This document shows, in pieces, positions 47,242 to 59,509 of a DNA stretch of 64,000 nucleotides (its first letter is position 1; every line of letters begins with the position of its first letter). Both the position numbers and the translations under genes were made by a program. The notes under the pieces were generated by a model, which searched no databases, was not told the origin of the DNA, and saw nothing but the letters and a program-made list of their open reading frames with translations. Location of the stretch: NCBI GenBank assembly GCA_914767715.1, contig OU612067.1:34384162-34448161 (forward strand). Direction: 5' to 3'. This stretch comes from Membranipora membranacea. Lineage: Eukaryota; Bryozoa; Gymnolaemata; Cheilostomatida; Membraniporidae.

Positions 47242-47623
47242 GTGAGACATCGATCTGATAAACATTTGGCCTTATATATTCGCCTGGTCCCTCAGGCATC
47301 ACTTACAAATTTCCGTATCTCATCATACGATGTCCTTGGCCTTGTATAATAGCAGTTGAAGGAGTTTTAGCTGCAATCTTAAGACATCTTCATTTTAAAT
47401 TTGATGAGGTGTAGTCAGGTGGAAAATCTATGTAAATTTCATTTGTCTGCTTCATTGTGTCGGAGTAGTACATGGTCTTGTCATAGCCCATGAAATTTAT
47501 TGTTTTTCATTGACATGACTTCAATAAACTTTCTGTGTTTGAAATGCAATATGAAGAAGATAAAAAATAACCTAGACTGAATAAGTTGATAAAAATGTAT
47601 TTATCCTAGTTTTTGAGACTAGC

Positions 47624-50600
47624 TCATATGGGTTTAATTGGCTTTAAATAATGCTGGCAGATCCTCAGGTACAACTTATTCTGTTTGAATTGTCCTTCAT
47701 CGTTCCTTTGATCAAGCAAGGTGTGAAGATTTGTTATCAGAGTCCTCAGATGTTGTTTAACTTCCTGATGTTTCTTGATGTATAGTTGTTTTGCAAGAGT
47801 GTTGGCGGTCTGTTGGGCCCTCTTCCTTGTATGCATGAAGTTCAAAATCTTTTGTCTAGGCAGGCCGTTCTTGGTCCATAGTCTTGTCATTATCGCCTCT
47901 ACAATTTAAAAAAACTGTTATCGTCAATGTTTACTCTCAGTTTTTATTAAGATTCGTCAGTCTGAAGCATGTTATATTACCGGGCAGGTGAAAGGCTGGT
48001 ATCATGTTTTGCAGGATAAACTGCACGGTCATATTGGTGAGCATTATTACATCTGAGTTGGTGACTTAGGGATTGTAAGTTGCTGTAACCTGAATCCTGT
48101 GTCCATCTTACAAGTAAGTATCGTTCTGTGGAGGCTGATTGTATACCCTAGGAGATTAGATTTAAGCTAGAGTTTAGTTTGGTTATTTAGGATGTGACTT
48201 GTTGTTAGCTAGAGCTTAGTTTTGGCAAGCGGAGTAAGTAAAGAGAATGAGTAAATGTTAGGTAGAATTAGGCTAACTTTTCCTCTAACGAATAATTCAC
48301 TCTTTTAGGGTACAATGTGCTGCCTGTCAGAAATTTATACCTTTGTCTTGAAAAGTCTCTGTTGACACTCCTGTTGCAGTCTCTGTTCCTCTTGCCTCTT
48401 CTGGATTACCATCTACATCATAATGAAATTCAGTGAGTTGTTAATATCTCAATTAGATACTATCTATGGTCTCTGCTTTTACATAATAAAAAGTCAGTAT
48501 ATGATATCACTGTGCATGATGTGAGGGTTTCTGATTTATCTATGGAGCTATTATTGATGAGACCCACCTGCTGTGGTTACTGTGTCAGGGGTAACATGGT
48601 CAATAATTGCATCGAAGACCAAGTCTTCCTCTTCATCGCTGTCTTCGGCAGGTGTTCTCTGGTACTCTGCATATGAAACAGAAATATGGTTGTTATAGCT
48701 CACATCAGAAATAATAGTGTGTGTCTAACAGCAAATCTATTCGATTTCTATTCCCCTGATCTCTATTTCCCACTCAAATATTTTCTATTGTCAATAGCAA
48801 GGATATAAACAATTAACCTACCAAATTCCTCTTCCCTGTTCTCTCCATCCAACAACTGAGGTGTGTCCTCTATCAGGTCTGCATCTAAAAATATTTTGAT
48901 ATAATTGTACAACCGAAATTGTGAAGGGGACTCCCATGTTCAACAATAGAGCCTGTGTGATATTATGCTGGTTCAGAAGAATCTCATCCTCTGCGAAAGA
49001 TATGTTCCCTGACACCCAAGGTGGTCAGGTTCATTGACTGTAAAACAATTACTTGTATTAGCTCACCATGAGCAGTGGTAGTTGTCTCAGTAGGGGCCTC
49101 CCATTCATCTTCAGCTAAGGTAGCGGAGTCTGCAATGACATATAATACATAAATACACCCTTTCAACAACATGACTTTACCAATTTCTTTATTTTTCAAT
49201 AAAGATGGGATGCTGAGGAGAAGTAGCCTTGATCAAAGCTTTACAAAGGTGATGCAGTATGAATCAGGTCAGCTGAATGTTGTGTAATGTTTCAATATCC
49301 AAAACGTTTTACAGCCATTCATTAAAATTTTGGTTTGCTCACCACTAGTAGCTGTTCCTGTCAGACCCTCAGAAATTCCACCTGTACTATCCTGGGACGC
49401 TGAGTCTGTAAAAATCAGACACCATTAGTATATTTATCATCATATATTATTATTATTATCATTTATCAATTTTCCAGCTGTGACATCTGACATTAATGGG
49501 TCGAGGGAAAAATCAATGTGAACCCCAAAAGTTCAGGGAAATTTAGATAACCCGCTCCCGATGAGGCCATTGAAAAGTATAATCAAGGCTATTCATATAT
49601 TAAAAAGTGTCAATGTTTGAAATAACATACTGCATTCAAAATGTTCTTTCAGAAGCTGAATACCAAGCGAAGACACGTTCTCCACACACTCGCTCCAGTC
49701 TGAAGCTATCTCACCCTCGATATCAGTCATGTTAGTAGAGCTACAAAGACAAGTTGATCACAGTGAGTCAGGTATGTATACTGGTTCTGTCACCAATGTG
49801 GTATTTAGGTATGCTAAATACAATTATGAACCTATGAACCGTTTGAATTGTTGAAGCAGTTGTGGAGGGATAATGAGCTATTTCCTTAAAGATGTTGGCA
49901 TATCATTGGAAGTACGGCCTAGATTCTAGCTCACCGGAAATGTTTTACATGTTGCTGAGGCCCTCTCTCTTCATCATCATCTGGTCCGTCAAAGAAGATG
50001 ATGCCATCCTCAAGTACCTTGTACCACACACCTTCCCCATGCTTCAGAAAATCAGCCGAGCGTCTAAACATATCTAGAACCACTTCCTAGAAGTATCGTA
50101 AAAATATTCCATAAAAGTCAAAGTTTGGGGATACTTGAACTTGAAATGGCATGTGAGCCTTGACGAACTACTGACTGCTGCCCATTATTGATGAGGAAAT
50201 GATACAAGGCTGGAAAGAAAATTGATTCCTAATAATCGATGCATAAATCATCGTAAACCCTCTACACTGTGTCATTCACTCATTGGGAACACAGTCACCA
50301 AAGCTAGAGGATTTAGCATGATTTATTGGTTTATCTATTAATTATTAATTAATCAATTTTTTTTCCAGCAAGCTTTTGCCTATTATGTGGCTTCACCACC
50401 TATGTATATTTTCTTTTATCTAAGATATCCAAATAATGCATTCTCACCTTGTGTTCTGCCATGAACTTATTTGTGAGCACTGTCCTCGGATTTACTTCCT
50501 TCGTCATCTCAAGGTGAATGGCTGCCAGTGTCACTTGGGATCTGTCCAGTCTCCTTTGGGCTAAAACTTCTGTACAGTTGGCCTGGGCTACTCTGTCTTC

Positions 50601-53600
50601 ATGGTCATTCTGTACCTTAGTCTCCAGCCTGTACATGATGTTGTCGTTATTATTTTCTTCATTGTTGTTTGTAGACGGGGCAAACTTCCTAAAATTGACA
50701 ATTCAATATTATAGTCTTCCGCTGCTATTCAGCTGTTGAAATCAAATATAAAATGGAAAGAGTTGGATGATATTTTGGCACCCTTGTTAAATCTGTTGCA
50801 ATATTTCCCCATGTGAATGCGTATATATAGTCAGCACCTGGAAATTATTTCAATTTATATGATGCTGATCACTTTGATTTCTCACCTTAGTTTGCCAAAT
50901 GTTCGTTCTGAGGCTTCAGAGTTTACAGATCTCAGAGATATGTATCTATACATCATGGGCATGTGGCATACAACAGAGTGGAAGGGGGTCCCAAACATCC
51001 CTCTAGTAGTGACAGTTTTTAGCGCTCTTTTGTCAAAAACTTCCGAGAAGTCGAGGACAAACTTGGCTGTTCTTAGGGTGAAGTTCAGTATCCTCTTTGA
51101 TGTGCGTTGCCTGTCGAGTTGGTATGCATACATTTGTATTTCCGTCAATGAATACAGCATCCGTTGAATAAGCGCACAACGACTATAAAACATGATAAAC
51201 CTGCTCTTGATTTTATCTCCATTGGAAAACAGACAATGTGAACGATAATATTACCAGAGATTTTACATTGTTAAAGTTTGAAGCTGTCAAGTAAGCATAT
51301 TATTATTAAGTTATCGACAGCGGTAAGCCTAGGCTTTTTTTTCGTTAGTTTACACAGTAAATGTGTGTTTTCATTCTTAGCTTATTTTGATAAGATTGAT
51401 AAGTGAACCTACCCATGTGCTTGGAACCTGTCTTTACTCATGAATGTTGTCAAGTCTATTATCCCTTGCCTTGCATCACAGCCCCTGAATACAGTCTTCT
51501 CGTCTAAAATTCAATAGGTGATGGTGATTTGAGCTACCCCGCATGGTTCTCTCAGATAATATACTTGTTAGATATAAATAAAGAGTATTTGTATTGTTAA
51601 TGGATATAACATAGAGTGGCAGTCTTCAGCCAGGAACAAATCACTGACATCACTGGATGTCTATGTTCCTGGTTTAGCTCCAAATTCGAATGTAAATCAT
51701 TGAATTGAGTAATTGTTGCTGCGCGCTGACTTTGGTACCCTTTTTCTGTCCCTACTACCATAAAAAATGGAAAAGTCTTATCCCTCTTGTCTTACCGAGT
51801 ATGTCCTTGCAAAATTTGTTGATTTCTCGTTTGAGCTCTAGTGGTACTGTTGACATGTGATGAGGGAGCTCCTGTAGAATGTGAGTTATTAGATTTTTGA
51901 GGTCGTGAAGCGGCTCACACATACTGATCTCATAATCCTCGCACTCTATTTCCTCCAACGTTCTGCCTGCAGTCAGTAGGACTGGTTTTCTTATGAGTCC
52001 TAAATATAACAGCACAGTATAGTCAGCACAGTATAGTACAAACAGATGATTAAAAAATAAATGTATACTATGTTTGTACGTGGAAAGTGAATCCTTCAGT
52101 GAAAATGAAGCCTTATTCGAGAGGATTAAGACACTTTACTCTTTATTATTGTAGGTTTTTACAAGACCCTGGCATAGGAGCTGTCACTTATTAGCTGTTG
52201 GTTAGGTGAATGAAAGATGTTTATGTAAGTAATCATCATTGATTGAATGTTCACTGTACCTAAATCATGATCCTTTTGACAAATATTAATATTAGTGTGC
52301 CACCCACAGCAGGACCTGAGGTACTAATTGGTTCCTGAGCTGAAAACCAGCATTTGCTGTCCCGTTAAAGACTTGTTTATGTGTCTAGTGCGATATGCCC
52401 ACCTTTCATCTCTGTCTTGAGCATATTGTTCAGCTGTTTCCTGTCTTCTTGATAAGTCCTCCTACTTGGCTCTACTCTTCGCATTACCTCATCTTCTACC
52501 TGCCCTGCCTGTGGCCACAAGACATCAATATTTACCCCAATCAAATTGATAAATTCTGCTTTGGGAAATAGCATTGTTGTGAGATATGCAGGCCTGGTGT
52601 GCACAGCTCGCCAAGATATAGTTGCAGTGTATAACGTTATATTAACGATTATTTTAAAATTATGTAGAAAATTGTACAGTGTATAATGTTAGGATTTTGG
52701 ATTCAAATCCTACAGCAGGAGCATTTTCGATTGATTGTTCCAGCCCTGTGCACCCTTTTGTGTAACTATTCCCTTTCAATAACCAATCAAAGATAAATAG
52801 GACTCACTGATAATTTTTTTGTGTCAAATGTAAACCCTTCAGGTTTACCCTCAAACTCTTTAGCACGTTCTCTAATGCTACAATAGTGACAGGGTTTTAG
52901 CACTAGGCTTGGGTCAGAGAAGCCAGCTGCTACAGCACCACAGTGACAAGGATAGTGTCCTCCCATCGATTGGCCTGCCTCAAACTCTCTAGCTAGTAGA
53001 TCACCTTTAAAAAAAATGATGACAAATATTAAATTTACATGCTGTGTGATAACACTACATGAGACAGTCAACATTCAGTAGTTTTGTGTATTTCCAAAGT
53101 ACCTGTTCGATGACTAACCTGAGAAAATTCTGGCTTTGTCATTGTATTCTCTGCCATTATGTTCTGATGGTATTGCAGTGGTCATAAGTTCCTCCACCCT
53201 CTCCTGTATGTACCTCATCTGCTCATCAATGGATGAGTCTGACCTTGCCAACATATGCAGAAAAGGTCTCTCCACTATTGATTGAATATTCCCTATCCTG
53301 CAACAACAAAAAAATACAAGCTTTGTCTCTTTTTGCCATTGAGAGTATCCCACAATTATTTTTTCTGCAATTCCCAGTCATATCAAATCAATCAATGACG
53401 GAGCAGCTAGCGGTTAAGTATTCTCATGCTGTGATTTAGCATGATATTGCTAGCTCGTCTATAGAATTCAAACAGTAAATCTCATTTTACAAATATCCAC
53501 AAGCTGTTATTGTCCCATTTCTTAATGTTGAATGTTGTGGTATTTTTAGAATGCAGGCCAGCTGGGAGCGCAAAAGTAAAATTCTTGTATATGACAGCAG

Positions 53601-55997
53601 TTGCAAGGTTATAGCCTTATATGCAATGGGCAATTGATAATAGCTTCAGGTTAGTGTTAGTTCAGGGCAATTAAAGAGGGGGTACGGCTCAGATTCACTT
53701 TTTCCCGTCCCTATCCAGGTGGATAGATCACCCAATTCTGATTATGTACATGTGCACTTATAACAGCCACAAACTCACACATACCCTGTCTCCTCTGCAG
53801 TCAGATAAACCATAGTATCATAGAGAAAGCTGATCGTGACCAAATAGTGGGGCTGACGGTTGATGTCACTGTGGTCGTGCCATATTGCAAAACCACGTTT
53901 TGTTTCGCACTGTTTAATCAAATCCCTCAATCCAAACACTGACTGTTCCTTGAATTCCACTATAACAAAAGATAAAATCAGTCAGTTTGTGTATCACGAT
54001 GTGTGCCTCTAAATTACAGCTGTAACATACATTCATGCTGATGAGATAACTTCTAACAAATTAAATGCTTTTTTTTGTCTTTATTTTGCAAGTCATCACT
54101 ACAGCCTCATATAATCCAATAACAGATGAACCTAAATTGATTCTATTCATCTATTGTTGCTATTTTAAGGTGGGACAAACCTTTATGTTCACTGAGAAGC
54201 TTCTTGCATGAGTTATACGACAGACTATCGACTTCTGTGTTTCTGAGGACTCCCAGATCCCCCATCATCTGGAGATGTCTCGACCTGATATGATCCAGGC
54301 TTATAATCCTTCCAAAGACGATCTTATCTTGGTAAGCAGTACCTCTCGGCACACTGAAGGTTATAGGGCAAATCTTTCTTCCCACATATACTGCCCCACT
54401 GGCGATATCCTTCTGACGTTCGTTCCCTATAAGCAGTGATGGGTACAATAACTTGCTGCCGAGTTTGGCTTAATACTATACAAAACTGTCAGGTAATGCA
54501 GTGTGCCAAAAAATTGAAACAAAACCAGAGCTTATAAATCTATCAGTTCTTTTGCCTGAGCAAGTTATAGCAGTTTCTAAAAAGTACCCTAGATTGGATC
54601 ACCAATTTGACATTCTTGAAATAGCTAAGATGAAAAACCAAACTAGCTAAACTAAACTCAAGCTAACATTTATGCCCTTAGCTAGTGTAATTCTTCTGAT
54701 ATATATTCATAGTTTTCCTCACCTAAAACTCGTCCACTGGGAGGCTTGCTCACTATTACACCACTTGATCTGATCCATGTACGCCTTGCCCTAGTTTGTG
54801 TTTCAAAGCTGAACCCTTCTTCTTTTGCGAATTCTTGCAGTACCTAGAATACATCAGAATATGCCAAATAATTGATTAAATCATAATGGGCCGAGATGTA
54901 CTGCAATTTGGTACAGCAAAATTTAAAACATAGTGCAACATGCCTTTTATTTCTATATGAATAATTGATATGGGAAAATGGGCGTTGACTTATTCTTATT
55001 CAAATTCAATACAAGTGTTAGCCCTTGCAACTATCATAAATCAAGATTGGCTAATGGAAGCATACCTGTGAGGCATTCAGTGTTTTTCCGTCTTTCGCAT
55101 TCAACCCAGCATGTCTCGCTAACCTACTCCACCTTCTGTTCATTCTGTCACTCAGATCCTTATTCTCATCTGCCTGTTCTTCCAACTCAGTTCGTACTCT
55201 GTCTCTGTCAAAAGCGTAGCTGTCCAACGGTCCGATGTGAGCTTTTTTAGCGTGTTGTACGTGCGTGCTGTGAGCCGCCATCCGTTGCCTCTCATAGCTT
55301 GATACTGACATTGTCTCACTAAACAGAGCCCGCTTGTTAGGTTGTATCAGATCCTTGTCCTGCTCCTGTCTTGACTCCTTGATAATTTGTTTTTTGATAT
55401 TGAGAGGAATGTTGTTAACTGTTAGTCGCTGTTGTGGTGTTCTCTCATTGTGTTCAATGCTTACATTGATTGGCTGCAGAGCTTGAGGTGTTCGAGCCTC
55501 CGAGGAAAGAACAGTTCTTGTAAATACAATATTTATTTTTTTTAGCTTGAACTCAGGATGGCTTTTAACACACTCCTTGCACTTGAGTACTACATGGCGA
55601 ATTTTATCAGTTCGATGAAGCTGGTTCCAGGACTCTGTTGAAAATGCCTCATGGAAGTCTTTCATAGAAGAAGCAGTGGAGTTCTCAAAATGTTTCCTGT
55701 AGCAAGGAGGAAGAAAATCTCTGTTTACAGTAGGTACTAAACATATAAAATTTTATGTATCATAAGGTTCATAATGAAAATTGAATCACAGAGTGAGAAT
55801 ATGCAGAGGTGATACTTCAATGATAGTCATAGTCTCTTTAGTTTGTGATTGGGGGGGGGGGCTTCGTCAAGCTAGCTACATTCAAGATTTACTAATCATG
55901 TAAATTACAATGAATGGTAATTTGTCATGCATACATACCTACCTATGATAGACCAAGTTTTGTCCATTTGCCTGCATTCGAAGTTCCTCCCCATCCA
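47624..55997 (-). CDS. Transposase-like host gene, 20 exons, 5' end missing
   Basis: Exons: 55943-55997, 55066-55696, 54723-54843, 54181-54426, 53785-53959, 53119-53297, 52836-53004, 52403-52593, 51796-51999, 51413-51503, 50886-51182, 50448-50688, 49935-50086, 49631-49740, 49343-49405, 49067-49129, 48822-48884, 48568-48666, 48341-48412, 47624-47898. Every junction is GT-AG and in phase, giving 1,164 residues plus stop. Motifs in order: FAIWHDHSDIN; a Cys/His-rich GGHYPCHCGA then KPCHYCSIRERAKEFEG; CEPLHDLKNLITHIL; SVNSEASERTFGKLRKF, reminiscent of the C-terminal block of DDE transposases; then an acidic, Thr-rich tail. I associate the GGHYPC and PLHDLKN combination, from memory, with multicopy uncharacterised proteins of corals and sponges; catalytic residues cannot be assigned. 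An AATAAA lies at 47496-47501. No terminal repeats flank it, suggesting domestication. The junction 52836/52593 is the least certain. Confidence 0.75.
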
Positions 55998-56021
55998 CTG
56001 GTCACGCTGCAGCGTGACCAG
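55998..56021. repeat. 24-bp perfect palindrome abutting a splice acceptor
   Basis: CTGGTCACGCTG followed directly by its complement. Its edge forms the AG acceptor (…GACCAG on the minus strand) of the first modelled exon of the transposase-like gene. In RNA it could fold over the acceptor. Confidence 0.9.
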
Positions 56022-56681
56022 CGGAAAGGAGCAACTGGAATACAAGCAATTGGATTAAACTTGATCTAACCTATGGCGGGCATAATATTGTTGACATTAA
56101 TCATGACAACTCACTGGTTTGCAACTTTTTTGTAATGTCCACATTTCAACCTATACGCACACCATATAATTGTCATTTTGGCTAGGTGAATAGGCTATGA
56201 GTTATTTGGGGTAACAAAATAAGTCATATCATAAAGATTTATGTGTGAGCTGAGTCAGTACACCGACATTTCCTGAATTTGTTGCCCAAGTCTATCAACT
56301 GTCAAAACATAAATATCTATGTGAGATAACCTATTTCAAGAACCCATATAACTCGGTGCCTATGTATCCTAGCCCAAAAGTATCAAACAAGTTATGGCTC
56401 ATCATAGGTAGGTATGTCTGCAAGAAAAAGGCCACTGTAACATATAGAGATGACAAGCTGTACACAACTTTCCCCTAGCTAATCCAAAATCCACAGACAC
56501 TATAACTATCAGTAATTTCCCCTGTGTCTGTATATCCCTGCTATCACTACTGTAACCAGGCCTAGTGAAGAAGGTGTGAAATATCCCAGTAATAACAAAA
56601 CCTAGTTGGCTGTATGCTATGTATGTATTAAAAAAGGGCTTGTATGAGAATATCCCACAATGCAATTTATTGGGAATTCCT
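56022..56681. other. Intron or upstream DNA of the transposase-like gene
   Basis: No exon recognised. It contains the left octamer GAATTCCT (56674-56681) of the next mobile element. Confidence 0.4.
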
Positions 56682-57922
56682 CATAAACATAGAAATGGAC
56701 ACTACAGGCTAAGAGCGTCCTCCTAAATCAGTGCTTCCCTCATGACGCAAAGTTACTGTCCTATCCACTTTGGTTGTGGCATCGCAATGATTCATGATAT
56801 GCAAGCTCATGGAGATTTTCTCATTCTGAAACAATGTGACTAGCAATTTAGACAGAAAGATGGTTTTAAAGGTATCAAATGAAATATACTCTTTTCACAT
56901 AGTCATGTCAATGTATAAAAGTGTCTCATTTACATTACAAAATTTTCCCAATATTATGCTTACTGTCAGTTCATTAGGCCAGTTTGGGCAGAGCCGAGGC
57001 ATATCATGTCTTCAGACTTTTCATCTTAATTGCAATGACCGATCACAAAGCTGCACTCTATGGAGAAACATGTTGCAGACTTTAGTCCCTGGACAATGTC
57101 ATAGATATTGGCACAAGAAAGAGTATATATATATATAGGTACAAACTGATTGGATACACAGCTTTTTAACCATCCCTCCTCCACCACCACAACCACCGAG
57201 GGAACAAACTTGTTCTATAGATATCACCCGTAAACAACTGTGGAGATCAAATTATCTAAAGTGCCATGCACTACACAGCGGTCAAGGTGACTTGGTTGTG
57301 TTGTAACTCCTGTGTCTCTCGATGATTGCTGAGACTTTTTCCTTTTCCTAAGTTCACCATACTAAAATTCCATCGAGAGCCAAGAGCAAGAACCATGAAG
57401 AACAAAGACTTAATGTTCTGAGCTCAGATTTTAAGCATTTAGCTGACAAAAATACATTTGAAATTAAACCTTACTGAAAGACCATCAGTGTTTCCCATCT
57501 TTGGTTTACATATCTGACAGCTGGAAAAATCAGATGCAGTTAATCAAGTAAAATGTTGAGCAAAACCTTAAATTTTCAATCGGCGATGCACCATTTTTTG
57601 AATACAAATGCTATAGGCCAGAAGCAGCTACAACACAAGTTGTTGTGGAAGCGGACTGATCACGTTGTATACTTGATTAATATATGCTCTGTAAAACTCT
57701 CCAGGTGTACCCAATTGTAGTGGTCATATATAGAAATTAGAAGGTGTTTTGCTTTTACCTCAATTGTATTGGGACATAACTCCTATTCTGTCCTATGCGC
57801 TACAGTGAACGAGTGGATACCACAGTGTCGCTGCGTCATAAGGAATGCACTGAATTAGAGAGGACACTGAGCCTGCACCAAATAGCCAATAGTTTCCAGT
57901 CTAGAGTATTTATACGTTTATG
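56682..57922. mobile_element. 1.24-kb non-autonomous P-like element
   Basis: The ends (CATAAACATA at the left, TACGTTTATG at the right) match those of the elements at 1-1413 and 9888-13034, and the interior from about 57070 follows 600-1400 with substantial divergence (shared blocks CCTGGACAA, CACAGCGGTCAAGGTGACTT and AGCAAGAACCATGAAGAAC). The flanking octamers GAATTCCT (56674-56681) and GAATTCCC (57923-57930) agree at seven of eight positions. No transposase remains; the plus-strand frame inside it is incidental. It is older than the other two copies judging from divergence. Confidence 0.82.
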
Positions 57923-58747
57923 GAATTCCCAGTGAGATTTATTCTGATCAGTATGATGATTACAAATTATCATCCTCGGAATTCTACTGGATTTTCTAGT
58001 AGTGTTTGTTAATGTTGTAATATTGGGATATTGCATTGCCTAGGTGTGCTGATTGGACATGTTTTACAGTCAATGCTATAAAATTTGATCATCATGCGTC
58101 GCTAGTATTATTTTTGTTTCACTTTATCCTAAAATATCTGATCTTGTCCACATGCAATTCCGTTTGTGCTGCTAGGCAGAATATCGCCAGTAGTTTATTA
58201 AAAAGTCAAGAAATTTAGGTAAACTCATAAAACTGCACTTCTGTACCATATTTCCTGACCAATGAGTGCAAGCCTCCCTATAATCTTATCTCAAACCTGC
58301 TGTAATCTCTCTACCATTGATATAGGGCCGAGTTAGTTCTAAATTGACACTGTTGACAGGGTGTCACTAAGTTCTTGAATTAACTACTGGCAATATGCTT
58401 AAAATTTGATGCCAAATAAACTGAACCTATCATATAGACACTAGGCGTTGATGGTTACGATGGTTTTATGTTTATTTTTCACCCAGTAGACATGCCATTA
58501 TCATTTATAAAACATTGGAGCGCTGTTGAAAAGAAGCACAACTCAAGTGAATAATCAAATATTTAAAATTTATCAACCTTTAAAAGGGACTTTAATTTTC
58601 TACAGATTTGCACATTGTGCGACACACCTCGTCTTTGCCTGACCAGACAGCTATGTCCACTTTGACTGCACAGGGTTACTCAAACCTGAAAAAATTACCA
58701 ATTATATTACCTAACATGCTTACCTTTGATTAAGAATCATGTGGTAC
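57923..58747. other. Noncoding DNA, no recognised gene
   Basis: AT-rich flank between the P-like element and the exon candidate near 58.75 kb. Confidence 0.4.
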
Positions 58748-58995
58748 CTGCTTTTCCTTTCTTTCCACCAATTGAGAGAAACTCGCATTTGGGGAAAGGC
58801 CTCCATATCCTCGTAATACTGGCTGAATGCCTCATTCGAAAGCAGTGTTTTAAACAAAAAAATATCAGCGAAACCACAGAAAGCCAGCCCTGGCTTACCT
58901 CTGGCCATGACTTCAGGTACTGATATGGTTTTGAGTTCCCTCCAAAATTTTCCCTCCAAATGTATCATTGATGACACAAAGTAAGTCCAGCCCAA
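58748..58995 (-). CDS. Uncertain exon, possibly the next 5' exon of the transposase-like gene
   Basis: A donor (AAGCAG|GTACC at 58746-58747) ends an open stretch that reads well in two frames. Frame 1 ends PKCEFLSIGGKKGKA in phase 1, exactly the phase needed to join the exon at 55943-55997 (VDGEELRMQANG), with a plausible acceptor CATTCAG near 58835. Frame 2 is open for 91 codons and reads FADIFLFKTLLSNEAFSQYY, then MEAFPQMRVSLNWWK, vaguely like a glutathione S-transferase C-terminal helix pair, but it gives phase 2. I favour frame 1 because of the splice phase; neither is secure. Confidence 0.3.
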
Positions 58996-59340
58996 TCAAC
59001 TAGATTGGAGGTTCTGTTAGCATACTCACCAATCAAAATCCAGTCATTTTGTTTTGATTTCTATGTTGACCACATGCATGTCCAATGTTTTGGCAACAAT
59101 GATAGGCCAGGGCAACTTCGATCTGATGTGCAACCATTTTTATCAACACTAATATTACTTGTGTAGGGCTCTTTCGTCATGAGTTATATATTTTATATAT
59201 TTTGTGGAAGTATTGAACATATTTTATTCTCCTGTTGCTGATCGGACAAAAGGTGGGGAGTAAGATTCCACCAAGTAGTTCTCTGATGCCACTCTATAAC
59301 AATGCCTTTATCGGTTTCATGTAACGACAATGTGTTTTTT

Positions 59341-59509
59341 GCTTACAGCTGAATAAATCATAGACGTGGCTGCTACAGTGTCTCAGTAAAGAAACTGCTG
59401 CAAAAGCTACCCAGTTCTCCAACGGATCCACTAGTCTGCTGTTACATTTTTCAGGTACTAACTGACTTTCGTTTCTTTTCTTTTCGTCCAACACATCTGT
59501 CACTTTGAA
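59341..59509 (-). CDS. Uncertain exon, unrecognised product
   Basis: An open minus-strand stretch containing VLDEKKRNESQLVPEKC and LENWVAFAAVSLLRH, preceded by a TGACAG acceptor-like site and followed by CT|GTAAGC. The composition looks protein-like and its position suggests it could belong with the candidate at 58748-58995. No family recognised. Confidence 0.25.

Noticed and set aside
56836-57138. 100-codon plus-strand frame in the 1.24-kb P-like element
   Set aside because: The homologous region in the other copies does not keep the frame, so it is not conserved coding sequence.
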